From positions 10,044,001 to 10,108,000 of the forward strand of contig CM034546.1 in assembly GCA_020055645.1 (NCBI GenBank): a DNA stretch of 64,000 nucleotides, written 5' to 3'. Shown here one piece after another: positions 50,960 through 63,433 of this stretch. The notes under the pieces were generated by a model that was not told the origin of the DNA, ran no database searches, and was given only the letters and a program-made list of their open reading frames with translations. Both the position numbers and the translations under genes were made by a program. The number at the start of each line of letters is the position of its first letter. The stretch's first letter is position 1. This DNA is from Tomocerus qinae (Eukaryota; Arthropoda; Collembola; Entomobryomorpha; Tomoceridae).

Positions 50960-52223
50960 CCCTTACGCAAAAATCTTATAAGTTCTACAATAGATCTTAT
51001 AAGATTGTTGTACGACTGGCCATGTTCATTATTTCTCATATGAATCTTGTATTGATATTACATTCAACTTGTAAGTTCATCGTATTTTAATCTTACACAC
51101 TTGTAAGCTTGCTGAAAGAAATAGTATGAATATCTCCTAAACCACTTCTCGCAATCCACTAAATTTAATTTCCATGGTAACATAAATATTTGTTTGGAAA
51201 TTTCATGTTTTCGTCATAATTTTGTCCCGTGAACAGAAAGGAAATAGAAAATACAATTTGCTGTCAGTCAGCGGTCGCAATTTTAAATTCCAAAGTTCTT
51301 TCTTGTCTTAGGCCTTCGGCTCCAAAAGTACTGCAACTGCATTATCTCCAATTAAAAGTGACTCAATAGCGTTTCATCGGAAGTGTATACCGACCGGGTG
51401 GACTTATCCTATAGGTCACATTACACCTGACATCCTTTCTATTCAAAACCGTAAGAGTCAGTTACTATCATATAGATCGGAGTAGGAGTGGAAACTACTT
51501 TCATTACTTTCAAGACAGTTGGTCTGTAAAACCATAATATTTGTTAAATGTATAGTTCCAAAGTAATTGATAATTTTCTAAAATGTTGATTTCTTTTCTG
51601 GATGCTGGATTCACATTTCTCAAAATCTACCAGACGGATTTGAATGAAAGTTTGTGGAAGGATTCATTGATAGTTAAACCCCGTGGTATATTAACCTGAC
51701 TCTTGCGGTTTTTTGAATAGAAAGGATGTTAGGTGTAATGTTGCCTATAGGATAAGTCCACCCGATCGGTAGTACATTTCCGACTAAATTGAGTAACTTC
51801 TAAATCGAGATAATGCAGTTACAGTACTTTTGGAGTCTTGTTTGCCAAAGACCAAGTCAAGAAAAGAACTTCGGAATTTAAAAATTGCGACTGCTTGTAT
51901 TTTCTATTTCGTTTGTATTCACGGAACAAAAATAAAATTATGACGAAAACATGAAATTCTTAAACAAATATTTATGTTACCATGGGAATTGAATTTAGTG
52001 GATAGCGAGAAATGGTTTAGGAGATATTCATCCTGCAATAATGTCTTTCATGATTCATATAAGCAAATGCTAAAATTCTTGCTAGAAATATACAAAATGC
52101 TTACAATTTTCATACAAGTGACTTGTAAGATCTTATAAGTTACTTGTAAGAAACTTATGTGGAATTGGCCTCCATTATCACACAATTTCTTACAAGATAT
52201 CTATGGCGACTTTTCCGTAAGGG
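50960..52223. mobile_element. Large foldback element, 1.26 kb, with about 500-bp inverted arms
   Basis: It starts CCCTTACG (50960) and ends CGTAAGGG (52223). Left-arm landmarks reappear reversed in the right arm: ATATCTCCTAAACCA, GGAAATTTCATGTTTTCGTC, TGCATTATCTC, GGACTTATCCTATAGG and ACATCCTTTCTATTCAAAA. The arms run about 50960-51480 and 51680-52223 around a roughly 200-bp centre. No transposase ORF. A transcript through it would form very long double-stranded RNA. Confidence 0.85.
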
Positions 52224-53788
52224 GAGTAACCAAAGAATTATTCGGACACATCTTAGTCGGATGCTATTATTGAATAATGGATTACAGTTTAAGATTCATT
52301 AACACCAATGAAAGGTTTTGTTAAAATGAATATTAAAGGAACCATAAATGAAACATCAGAACATTGATATTGTCGTTATTCTCTCTCATTGCAATATAGT
52401 ATCAACTAAGCTTTTTAGTATATGTTGCTAATATTCTTTATTTCACTGAATACAATTCCAAATGAAGCATGAAGGTCACAAACCAAATGCGCATTAAATG
52501 ATATATAAATATATATGGAGTATATTGGAGTTCCATTATGTAACTTACATCGTCCCATGTTAAAGTAGTAATATACAATGTATTTGGCAGCTATCAAAGC
52601 AGACTGACGAGCTTCTAGGTCTTTCCGTCTTCGTTTCTCAGAGACATAAAGTGCTCAGCCAAAACATACGACTATATGCTATGAATATTGGATGATAATA
52701 CATCGGTAGCTATCGGCTTATAGAATTATGGAATACTATAGAATTGTTTCTTGTTTTAATTGTAAGAGAAGAAAAATAAGGTCATATAATTGTATGTTTA
52801 TCAACCACCAAATTCTACAAGGTGCTTTGCAGCGGCCTTCGGCAACAGCCAATTACCTTTCTCCGAATTTGTAGAGTCACTATATATCAATTTAATATAT
52901 GTTGTGTAAACCTTACGTGCCTATTCGTTGCCTGATATAATATTATATGTAGCTTTCAATAGCCCAAGCGAAATAAATACCGTAATAGTTGTTTTTCGTC
53001 CCACTACTATCTGAAATTGACCACATTGTTTGAGCGGTTTTTAAGGACTTTTAACTCTTTTTAAATATTCTATTATTTGAATATATAATATCTACCGTTA
53101 TAGTATTTTAGCTAACGTCAAAATTTATACAGAAGGAATTTGCCATTTTGTGTGGTTATTATAATACGAGCCCGTCAATATACCCAAGCCGTCACTATAC
53201 TTAGGCCTTAACAAAAATGCGAATAAATTCGCACGACAGGATTCTAGAGGGATTTGCCTGGAATTGAATGTGAGATAGTAAGGCCATCACACCAACACCA
53301 ACCTCCCCTGCTTCTCACATCCAAACAGAGCCCCCAGCCGTGATGGTCAGCCGCTGCCGCCGCCGTTTTATGGTCAAATTTGCTATCAGTCGCCGCAACT
53401 GATGGGGAAAATTACATGAAGCCATGACGGCCAGCCGCAGCTGTTTTTCCCAAAATTTCCAGCCGCCGCGGCCACTAAATATCACGACTGGGAAGCGCTG
53501 CACCCAAATCCAGGGAACACAGTCCTTTTCTGGTTTATTAATTTTTAGAGCATTGACCATCAATTAGGCCGTGTAAATTTGACCAACAATTAGGCGGTGT
53601 TAATTTGACCAACAGATCAAATTGGTAAACTTAAAGGGAGATTGACATTCCTACCATCATTATTTACTTGGTTACGTCAAAATGACGTCATGTATCATTG
53701 CAAACAATTTTTAGTAGATTGAAAATCAACTGATAATGACATCACAAATCGTGATAACAATAGGAATAGGAAGAGTATGGCCTTATCT
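52224..53788. other. Non-coding DNA
   Basis: No gene recognised. About 52610-52720 (GGTCTTTCCGTCTTCGTTTC, TCTCAGAGACAT, CAGCCAAAACA, GAATATTGGATGAT) is repeated near 59335-59410, so it is part of the duplicated IR-array spacer. 53330-53470 is a locally GC-rich stretch with GCCGC repeats and no conserved frame. Confidence 0.5.
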
Positions 53789-53836
53789 AAGAAGCATAAA
53801 CTGACTTAAGCGCTATGACTACAGTTTATGCTTCTT
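53789..53836. repeat. Hairpin with perfect 15-bp stem
   Basis: AAGAAGCATAAACTG (53789-53803) is exactly complementary to CAGTTTATGCTTCTT (53822-53836), with an 18-nt loop. The flanking GGCC and GGCC may extend the fold. The size is compatible with a microRNA-like precursor or a very short MITE. Confidence 0.8.
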
Positions 53837-53906
53837 GGCCTTAACTCATTTCTATAATACTTCGCCGATGGTATAAAATACCCTAGAAGGTAACATATAA
53901 ACTAAT

Positions 53907-54028
53907 AATTGAGCTCTTAAAACGAATAATGACAAATCTCAGTTGCTACGAATAAAATTTGTTAACTTTAACAAAATTTAATTTCGTAGACATTGAGATT
54001 TGTCATTTTACGGTGGAGGTGCTCAATT
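53907..54028. mobile_element. Palindromic MITE, 122 bp
   Basis: The ends are AATTGAGC and GCTCAATT. Inner arms AATGACAAATCTCA and TGAGATTTGTCATT, then GTTGCTACGA and TCGTAGAC, pair almost to the centre (AATTTGTTAACTTTAACAAAATT). It is non-coding, and no clear target duplication is seen. Confidence 0.65.
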
Positions 54029-55446
54029 GATGTGCATTAATTAATATGCATGAGGCAAAAAGTATAGTTACATTGCTAAGAGTCGAAGTCTTTACCGGCA
54101 GCATGGGCGGCGCGCTTACTACTTGGGCTAAAGAGTGTGTGGTTGACATGTAGCGGAGCGAAGGTAATGCCTACACACACAAACAAACTATTCTGTCCTA
54201 TCGTTCTGCAGCACGCATTGCGCATGTATGCTACAAACAGGCATCGCGTAAAATTGTGTTAGTAGTATAATTTCCGACAAAAAAACAAAAATTATTAAAT
54301 TTCAGACAAAAATTAACAAATCGCCGCTAGGAATCGATGCCAGTAATCTTATTTATTGCCAGCGGATCTGAGCTGTGCACTATACTTGTGCTTGCGTTGC
54401 TTGGGCTAATATTAGCTGTTGTTGAAGGGATGTAGGAAAGTCGGTGCACAGTACGCCGTATGAAAGTGCTAATAGTAAGTAATAGACACGTTGGCTAATA
54501 ATAATATAAAATAATATATGAAATGTAAAATAATAATATATAATATAATAATATATAAAATGTAAAATAATAATATATAATATAATAATATATAAAATGT
54601 AAAATAATAATATATAATATAATAATATATAAAATGTATAATAATATATAATATAATAATATATAAAATGTATAATAATATATAATATAATAATATATAA
54701 AATGTATAATAATATATAATATAATAATATATAAAATGTATAATAATATATAATATAATAATATATAAAATGTATTATAATACCATCTAATGGTGTTCCA
54801 TTTTTAATTTAATTTTTTTTCCTATTATTGGCATGAAGTTATGATTTCTTCACTGAGATAAACTAACAAGAAGGGAGGCAAGGAATTCCATGCTATGAGC
54901 GAATTAACATTTTCAATATGTGCGTGGAACATTCTGATCGTTTATAAGAATGATTCTCCAAAGTTATTTTTCAATATATCTTTCGCCCCAATTTGATATA
55001 TACAGTTATCGAGAGTCGAGAATTATCAACTTCTGGATTGTATTCCCGGCTACAGTTCGAAAACATTAAGATTTTCATTGATCATATAAAAAAAATTAAT
55101 GTGTTTAACAGTCAGTAGTTCTGATTCCTTCAGGAAAAGAATTTTCTGAATTATCTGTTTGTCAATTATTCTTTTAATTTTGCTGTCATCTATTAAATTA
55201 ATCTGCGACGACATGTTATATTCCATTTTCCCCACTGGATTGTATGATTTCCCACAAACGAACGAACCATATAATTAATTAAGTCAGAACTTTTTGGGGA
55301 TATTATGGTGTACTCACATATCAAGAAATGTGTTTGAAATTGGTGTCTGTGGACAACCTAATCGAGTAATCGTTACGTGAGGGACAACGCTATTCCTCTA
55401 AATACCTTCACCTAGAAAACTAAGTGGGACCTGAACACAGAGAATA
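54029..55446. other. 5' flank of IR gene 3, with an AT tandem repeat
   Basis: 54518-54780 is a tandem array of a 34-40-bp A/T unit containing TATAAAATGTATAATAATAT. The remainder up to the IR start is non-coding; no core promoter was assigned. The minus ORF at 55050-55235 is not supported. Confidence 0.6.
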
Positions 55447-57456
55447 ATGGATTCCAAAATATTTAACAATTTCTTTTCGGTTTTCGCAATTCGGATGATT
55501 ATTGTTGGGACGGTTGGCGGAAATTTATCATTTTACAAGAATTGTGATTTCAACTTGATCATATTTCCTGATTCTGTCTGGGCAACGGCCTTCCTATTAA
55601 ACAATCAGTATTTTCAGCCATGGACAGTGGCTTCCCACAATTACAACAAAAACACCTTTAATCGACATGAGGACAATCCACGAGATCTGTCAAATAATCT
55701 GTGCAGCGTCAACATTTTAATGGAACGAATAACATGGTATATATCTTTAACTAAATTTTTCGGGAAGGAAATCAATCGTCGCCCATCTACATTCATAATT
55801 GTTTATGAAAGGAATAAATTCCAAAATCAATTGCCACCTTTTTTTCGGGAGGAGCTGACTGGTCCACTTTTTGTATTGGTGATAGAAAACTCGGCCCGCA
55901 TTTCAGTGTATACTGGTTATCTGTACAAACAAAGAGGTATCCGTGCAGATATAGAAATCTCGGATGAAAATTGGGATAGAGTTTGGCACTCGCTGAATGG
56001 ACATTTGCATGGGACACGAATTGGAGGGTTCCTTATTGACTTTCCTCTCTCTTTTACCCCTTTTACAATACAACATTGCAAAGGTCCTCTCTATTATAGG
56101 ATTAAACAATTTAATTCCCGATATTGTCACGAACAAGTCATAGCTGTCGAAACAATGGCCAACAAATTAAATTTTACTGCCATTTATGCTAGAAATGCAT
56201 TCACTTTAATTTGGGAACGGCTTTCTGGAACAATTGCATTGTTGTCTGCTTACCAAGACTTCGCCAAACCCAGACGACATGCTACGATTTTCACTCAACG
56301 ATTTGTAGAACAAGCACCCGTCTACTGCGAGCCATCACCCAATCTGAAGGACGTACCTCTGTCTGTGCTAATTCAGAATACATTTGATGATTATTGCTGG
56401 CTCCTCATCTTCTCTCTTTTCCCACTTTCATTTCTAGTTTTATCTTTCGGGTCAAATTCCTCACCGGCTAAGAAACTGGAATGGATTTTGATCTCCTTGA
56501 CAGCTGTTCTATTAGACCAGGGAGTTGTCTATAACAGAAGGAGGAGTCTGTTCTTGGTGGTAGCAATCACTGGATTTGCTATCACTACTCTCTATGCAAC
56601 TTGGATAACTGGCGAAATCATTGCACCCGCAGACAAGAAAATATTTAATGACTTCAAGGAGCTTGTGGAAAATGGTTATAAAATATGGTGGCATAAAGAA
56701 AGCCAAGGCACTATAGATGATCACCCAACTGCTGTATTTGTTAAATACAAAATGTTAGAAAAGATGAATTCAAGTGTTTATATTTATGACTTTTCAATAG
56801 AAAGGGTTGGATACATTAAAGATGAAGAAATGGATCAAATAGCGTTTAGTTTGTTGACTAACTATTCAATGAAAATATTTTTCATCGTAAGTAAACAACG
56901 AGCACAATACCACCTCCAAAATATACCAAAACGAGTATCAATTAAAGGATATTGCACAATGACCAAGGGCGCTGCTGATACAAAACCGCTTTCCTATATC
57001 TTTCATTACGGCTATCGCTACAATTTCCAGTCGTTTTTCCAGCGGATGATGGAGAAAGGGTTTTTAACTCTTTGGGAGGAGCAACAAAACGTGGTTTACG
57101 ATATGCCAGCTAAAATATCGTATTTCAAATCGAAGGATGACGAAAAGTTGCCCATGAAGATCAACTTAGGTATGAAGATCCACACGATTTTCATTTTGTG
57201 TGCATATTTATGTCTTGGCTTTCTCCTTTCATTTTTTCTGGAACTGTTTTGCCACAAATCTTCATTTTCTATTCAACATTGTTCCCGATACTTCAATTCT
57301 ACTGCACGTCAAATAGCGATAAACACAATTAAACAATTAAGGACCAGTCTAAACTTCTTCAGCCACACCATAATGGAACTTCTACACATTTGCATTGCAA
57401 TGGTAAATAGATGTCGCCATAAATCTTTCAGGAAGGTAACTTCTTTGCAGACTTAA
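55447..57456 (+). CDS. Divergent ionotropic receptor, gene 3, intact
   Basis: 669 residues from ATG 55447, single exon. Same architecture as the other receptors of the array: N-terminal hydrophobic signal, the CDFNLIIF and DLSNNLCSVNILMER blocks, S1 (VETMANKLNFTAIYA), M1 near residue 315 (YCWLLIFSLFPLSFLVLSF), a pore with LLDQG, M3 leading into TGEIIAPADKK, S2, and a last membrane helix near 575 (KIHTIFILCAYLCLGF). The cytoplasmic tail is longer and Cys/His-richer than in genes 1, 2 and 4. It is the most diverged member here. The pore Asp-Gln replaces the Asn-Gln of the others. Poly(A) signal CAATAAATAC near 57650. Ligand unknown. Confidence 0.9.
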   Translation: MDSKIFNNFFSVFAIRMIIVGTVGGNLSFYKNCDFNLIIFPDSVWATAFLLNNQYFQPWTVASHNYNKNTFNRHEDNPRDLSNNLCSVNILMERITWYISLTKFFGKEINRRPSTFIIVYERNKFQNQLPPFFREELTGPLFVLVIENSARISVYTGYLYKQRGIRADIEISDENWDRVWHSLNGHLHGTRIGGFLIDFPLSFTPFTIQHCKGPLYYRIKQFNSRYCHEQVIAVETMANKLNFTAIYARNAFTLIWERLSGTIALLSAYQDFAKPRRHATIFTQRFVEQAPVYCEPSPNLKDVPLSVLIQNTFDDYCWLLIFSLFPLSFLVLSFGSNSSPAKKLEWILISLTAVLLDQGVVYNRRRSLFLVVAITGFAITTLYATWITGEIIAPADKKIFNDFKELVENGYKIWWHKESQGTIDDHPTAVFVKYKMLEKMNSSVYIYDFSIERVGYIKDEEMDQIAFSLLTNYSMKIFFIVSKQRAQYHLQNIPKRVSIKGYCTMTKGAADTKPLSYIFHYGYRYNFQSFFQRMMEKGFLTLWEEQQNVVYDMPAKISYFKSKDDEKLPMKINLGMKIHTIFILCAYLCLGFLLSFFLELFCHKSSFSIQHCSRYFNSTARQIAINTIKQLRTSLNFFSHTIMELLHICIAMVNRCRHKSFRKVTSLQT

Positions 57457-60400
57457 TGCTCAGCATTCGTTTTTATCAGCTGCGTCTTGTATAAGTCCTC
57501 AACTACTATTTTAATGATCCAGCTTTTAAAACTGGCGTGTTTTTCACATCTCAACCAGGATATATTAGTTTTTGCAATATTCGTTTTACTCTAGGTTTAG
57601 CTGCATTTAGATAATTACGATTTCAATTTTTTGTTGTTACTAAACTATTTCAATAAATACATACAATTAGTACATTAAATTGCCAGCACAAAAGAATAAT
57701 AAAATTTATATTTATATTATATTGTCATTGATGATACTGTAAATAAAATGATGAATGATGTAACAATTTCGAAATAAAAATAAATATAGATGTGAATAAT
57801 AAAGGTCTTATACGGACCAACAAAAAGTCACTTGTAGATTTCTGTTCATATGTCGCATTTATTTTTGTCATTACTTTTTCGAGCCCATAAAGGGGCGATA
57901 ATTATCGCTTTTTAATTTCGTTTCGTAAAACCTTTTTCCTATTGGGCTATATGGCTATATGAACAGCATTTTTGGTATTGACCTAAAATATACCTATTTA
58001 TGCAGAATGGGTATAGGTGATATACTATATAGATAAGATAATTCTATAATTATCTTTATAAGTATAGCAATTTCAAGAAAAGTAGGCCAAGATCGATAAG
58101 CACACATTCCCATCACTTGCAATAGTTATCGTTAGGCAAGGGTTTCGTATATTGCGTGGCGATAGTTATCACTAGTTATATATATATATTGGCGAGCTGT
58201 TTAACAGTGAAGGAACAGTATTTGCAAGTTTGAATTTTGCTTAAAAAATGTCCAACACTTGTAATGAAAATGAAGTACTTCCCCGACATTTTTGTCTGTT
58301 TAACCTTTTGAAATATTTTTATGGTCATAAATTTTTATCAACTTTGAACTATTATTTTTTAGAATTTGCTGTACAAAACGATCAAGCTCCTAGCAAACTT
58401 CACAAAGCCCGTTTCTTCACTCACGAGAGTCTTTGTAACGGCTGTAATAGGTTTCAGTACACTGAAGTCTATTTGACGCATTTTATTATGTCAATATCAT
58501 GAACTTCCCCTTCTGTGCTAGTTTGAATAGATAAATAAACAAATATTCCAATACTTTCGATTCCGTGACTTTCGTGACAGTAAATTTTAAAGTAGGTATA
58601 CTCTTTCCTATATAAACGATAATATCAACTTGTTATTCTAACAGGTAGTCATTTGAAAACCCTAATTCATTTATATAATAAAAATACATATTTTCTGTAT
58701 TTATTATTAAGACTCAAAATTAAATAAAAACAGAGAGATTTGGTATATTAAAGACTAACTTTTTGTCTATCACAATTTTGCTTCTCAGGTTTACTACAGA
58801 AAGTTGACTATTTCGTGGAATATTTTCTTGGTTAGTATTTATCTTTCACCATTTAAGGAAATTAATTAATTTAGGCCATGGTAGATAAACAGTGTAATAA
58901 ATGGATTTTAAGATTGATGTAGACCAACTCTGACAATAACAGCGATAGATCATTTGGTGCATAAATGGAATGTTTTGATAAAACATCTAACGCATTTTAT
59001 AGATCACAGAAAAATTATCAACCTCTAGTATTTATTTATCATTAAATAACAATTTCTCATTATATGTAATATTATTATCCATTTGTTATATTTATTATAT
59101 ACAGTAAATAAAATAAATCGTAAGATACTATGCATATAATATTATGTGGCAGTTAACGATGACATGTCGGAGGATGTGTACACAGCTAGTCAACAGGATG
59201 TCTACACTTTTGTATTGAGGTCACAAACCAGATGTTCATCGTGTAGTGTTTTTATATCGGAGTTAAATGTTGTAGTAGTGGTAGAAATAGAGTATGCGGA
59301 AAATATCAAGAAAGCTTGATTGAAGTCAGCGAAAGGTCTTCCTGTCTGTTTCTCAGAGACATACAGTGCTGCTGAGCCAAAACACTAATATGAATATTGG
59401 ATGATGTCCTGGATGAGTCAAAAGCATAGCATATTAATATCTTTATCATGGATTTATGGAAGGTTTATTGTGTAAGGGAAATCTTTATTTGTCACAATAA
59501 ATCAGTAAGCTGATAATGCCACAAATACAATTATTAACACATTTATTGGCAACTGGATGTAATTCCAAAGCAGTTTCAATTGCTTTAAATTTTTTTTACA
59601 TTTTTAAATTTGTTCGGTTACGTCTTTCGTTGTAAATAATTTAGATTTTTATGAATAAGTATTAAGTTTAATGAAATAAATTAAGTTTATTATTTTTAGT
59701 AATAATTATAAGCCTAGTGACAATGATGGGAGAAACCTTGCTATAATTTTATTCCACCCGGTTATTCAAAATTGTACAAGATCGTATTTGATTTTACAGT
59801 GAATAGACAGTTTATGCAAATAATTATCATTAAATTTATTTGCCTAGTTGAATTTTGTTTGCAATAAATGCCTCACAGTTCTAACAAAATTAAAACACAA
59901 CCTTGATTATTTTGTCTGGTTTACCTTCTGATAATATCAGAGCATTTAATCTACTACAAATTTTAGAATTTTCCATACAAAAATATTTGTGCTTCTAGCA
60001 AACTAAATTTTTTTATACACCTTTTAAAAAACAAATAATACTGTAATTTCAGGACACTGGCCTGTATTCGGCGACATAGTTGTATCAATATCTTGAACTT
60101 CTCTTTCTGTTCTAGTTTTTGTACATACTAAGTGTTGAACTACATAATGCAGATAAGACACTGCAATAGGCAATCCTATTCCTATGCTTACTTCCGTGAC
60201 TATTGAAGTAGAGTAGATTTTCTTTCCCATATTAACCTTATTCTTATTATTATTATGATTCAGAAAGGGGGTGATTTGAAAGCCCAAGTATACATTCAAA
60301 AGTTATCAGCTGAATTAATATTTTAGTTATGCTTTTAGGCATACGTACTTAAATTTCTCGTTGATCTTTCAATCAATTTTCTAGAATATCCCTAACATTG

Positions 60401-61480
60401 ACTATAGGTTAGGGAGATTTATGATTAAAATATTTATATCTACCATATATAACATTTTATAGCATAATTTGTGTTGGTAAACATATTTACAATTTTTATA
60501 CTTCTGAATAAGATGGATAATAAGTAATTCTCTAATTCTAAAATCTAAAATATCATTTCCACATGCAAATAAAACTATTCATTTAAAGCAACACAATCAT
60601 GTGAACCGTATCATATACTCATATTTTAAACGAAAACTTGTTTGGCGTCTTTGTTTCGCACAGACCAAAGCGATGAGCAGAAAAACATTTAAATATTTTA
60701 TTGAAAGCTTGCATATTGTCTTACCTGAGGACTGTCACTTCTATTAACTGTATGACGACATTTTTACCAAAGAAAAGCAAGGTTTACTACTTCAGGATTA
60801 TTTATTGCAACAAGATATATATTGTGAAGTAATTGCGAAATCACAATTAATTTTAAATAATCATTTATAATGTAACGCATTTTTTATAACTTTCTTAATT
60901 CATCTTTGATATTTAAAACGTATGCCATTTGCTATTGATATGAAATTATTCATTGATTCAAACAAAAGTGAAGCATTCTTCCTTTCTTCGCTTAAATGTC
61001 GCAGTTAACGTCGTTTTTTACCACTTTTTCTTCCTCTGTGGTAATAAATAAACCCACACTACATGTTCAGTTATAGGACATGAAGGCAATATATATGTAT
61101 TTTATCGTCCATGTACTTTCTTGTCCGATCGAGTTTGTTTTGTATAATATATCGTATATATTCTTGTAACTTGTAACTGAACATGATAGTGAATGGTGGC
61201 CAAACATTCAATAATTTAACGCTGCTTGCTATATAACAGCTCAAGAGCCACCAGTCACAAAAATATTTTCAGTCTTCATATGTAAGCCAAAAGATATTTT
61301 GTCATTTTAAAAGTAGTTTACTCATTACATTCATTATTTCGCTAATACTTTCATCCTGTTATCTCAGGAAATAAGCAGTCAGTGCGTTAGATACGTAAAT
61401 ACACAACGTGTCAATTTACCTCAACACTTGTGACAATTTCTACTTCATATAAAAAATAATTCAGCAAATTACATCTAAAA
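57457..61480. other. Spacer between IR genes 3 and 4, with an internal duplication
   Basis: No convincing gene. About 58290-58700 and 59908-60300 are diverged direct repeats (TTTTGTCTG, CTCCTAGCAAACT/CTTCTAGCAAACT, ATCATGAACTTC/ATCTTGAACTTC, CTGTGCTAGTTT/CTGTTCTAGTTT). The ORF at 58248-58502 follows a TATATATATA and could be a short exon, but its frame is not kept in the second copy. Near 61080-61150, words of the 5' IR flank (GTACTTTCTTGTCCGATCGAG) recur. Confidence 0.55.
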
Positions 61481-63433
61481 ATGTTTTCTACGTACTATTG
61501 TATCTTATTTTTGATTTTCATTGTAATCATAGTCATCAAGAACGTACAAAGTTTTAGAAACTTGTCGTTTTATAGTAATTGTGACTTTAACATGATCACT
61601 TTTCGTCCATCCAAGTGGCAGACACAGTTTATGCTGTCTAACCAAAATGGACAACCCTGGACATTGGCAGGACGAAAATATAACAAAAGTGGTTTTGGTC
61701 GTGATGTAGAAAATCCGCGAGATTTATCAAAAAATATGTGCTCTGTGAATATTCTAATGGAGCCAAATCCCAAATCGCAGTATCATATCATGCACTTTGG
61801 GAAAGAAGTAAATCGTCGCAATTCGAGATTCATGATCATCATCAAAGATAAATATAAAAAAATGAATCCAAAGTGGCAAGATTACTTTATTCAAGACTTG
61901 GTGTCTCCCCTTTTTGTATTGGCAATTAAAAGTGAAAAGGAATATTCGGTTTACACGACGATTCTGTACAAGCAGAATGGTGAAACTATAACATTTCATC
62001 CAATTGAAACAAGAATATCCGAAGAAAATTGGGAAACGATTTGGATTGCCTTAAATGGCAATCTTTGGGGTACGGAAATTGGTTGTTTTGCCAAAGAATT
62101 TGATTACATTGAACCTACCGAAATGCCACAATGCAGGAAAACAATTTACTCAACGATAAAGGTGAATTATAATTGTCATAATTCAGTAAAAGCTGTTGAA
62201 TTGATGGCTGAAAGATTGAACTTCACTGCCGTATATGCTAGGACATACGAAAATCTAAAAGAACCCCAGCGACGATGTGGATCTATATCGATGTTATCAA
62301 ATAAACGATATAGTATAAAATGGTATGAAACTCTTTTCATTGAATACTATGATGAGTTGATTCCGTATTACTGTGAACCAAATCCTCAATTCCTCGACAC
62401 TCCTTTGACTGTTCTGATTCAAAATACTTTTGATGATTATTGCTGGTGGTTAATATTCTCACTATTCCCGATTTCATTTTATTTTTTGGGCTTCAAAATT
62501 ACTTCCTTATACAAGAATTTGCAGTTTGTTCTTCAATCTACCCTAGCAGTTCTTTTAAATCAGGAGGTTTTCAATAAAGGGAGAAACATTTTTTATTTGG
62601 TAATTGTGTCAATGGGATTTGTAATTGCCATTCTGTATGAAACGTGGATAACAAGCGAGATTATTGCACCACCAGATAGAAAACAATTTGCGGACTTTAA
62701 AGATCTCGTGGAAAATGGTTTTAAGGTTTTGTTGCAGAACGATTCAAAACGAAATTGGTATGAAGACAGAACCGAATTTTTTGAAAAATATAAAATGCAG
62801 GACAAGATGAATTCCTTGGTTTATAGATTTGACTGGCAAATCAGTGCAACACCCGAAGAAATGAATATGGAAATAAATACATTCACTTGGAAATTGTTGA
62901 CAAACTTTTCAATGAAAATATTCTCTGTCATTCAGAAAGACAGGAGTGATTTTACTGTGGCATTAATAACAACTAAATTATCTTCTGACGGAGTTTGTAC
63001 GACTGTAAAGGAAACAGATGTCGCTATTCCAATCTCTTATCATTTTTGTTATTGCTACCGTCATAAATTTCCATATTATTTTCAATCAATGCAAGAAAGT
63101 GGATTTTTGAAATACTTCAAACAACATCATGATTTCAGATATGAATTACCGCTTAAAATATCTCACGCAAAGCTAAAGTATAAAGAATCTCAGAGTGTCC
63201 CTATAAGTCTCACAATGAAGATTCATACTATTTTCTTAGTTTGTGGGTACTTTTTGCTTGGATCTTTCTTTACACTGCTTCTAGAAAACGTATGGTATCA
63301 TAGTTTAATTTTAAAAATACACTTTTTGAATTATTTTAACAACCTAGTCACTATCGTTAAAATTGGTGTGTATTCCTCCCGGGTAATTCCAGTTAAAGAA
63401 GAAGATTTTGCCATTGACGTGCGCGAAATATGA
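61481..63433 (+). CDS. Divergent ionotropic receptor, gene 4, intact
   Basis: 650 residues from ATG 61481, single exon. Signal-like segment (residues 4-24), the CDFNMITF and DLSKNMCSVNILMEP blocks, S1 (VELMAERLNFTAVYA), M1 (YCWWLIFSLFPISFYFLGF), a pore with LLNQE, M3 leading into TSEIIAPPDRKQF, S2, and a last membrane helix (IHTIFLVCGYFLLGSFFTLL). It is clearly closer to genes 1 and 2 than gene 3 is, although it lies next to gene 3. Predicted chemosensory channel subunit; ligand unknown. A poly(A) signal GAATAAAG lies near 63715. Confidence 0.9.
   Translation: MFSTYYCILFLIFIVIIVIKNVQSFRNLSFYSNCDFNMITFRPSKWQTQFMLSNQNGQPWTLAGRKYNKSGFGRDVENPRDLSKNMCSVNILMEPNPKSQYHIMHFGKEVNRRNSRFMIIIKDKYKKMNPKWQDYFIQDLVSPLFVLAIKSEKEYSVYTTILYKQNGETITFHPIETRISEENWETIWIALNGNLWGTEIGCFAKEFDYIEPTEMPQCRKTIYSTIKVNYNCHNSVKAVELMAERLNFTAVYARTYENLKEPQRRCGSISMLSNKRYSIKWYETLFIEYYDELIPYYCEPNPQFLDTPLTVLIQNTFDDYCWWLIFSLFPISFYFLGFKITSLYKNLQFVLQSTLAVLLNQEVFNKGRNIFYLVIVSMGFVIAILYETWITSEIIAPPDRKQFADFKDLVENGFKVLLQNDSKRNWYEDRTEFFEKYKMQDKMNSLVYRFDWQISATPEEMNMEINTFTWKLLTNFSMKIFSVIQKDRSDFTVALITTKLSSDGVCTTVKETDVAIPISYHFCYCYRHKFPYYFQSMQESGFLKYFKQHHDFRYELPLKISHAKLKYKESQSVPISLTMKIHTIFLVCGYFLLGSFFTLLLENVWYHSLILKIHFLNYFNNLVTIVKIGVYSSRVIPVKEEDFAIDVREI

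Noticed and set aside
58248..58502. ORF of 84 residues after a TATA-like run
   Set aside because: The diverged copy at about 59.9 kb does not keep the frame, and no domain or clear splice sites were found; left as part of the spacer.
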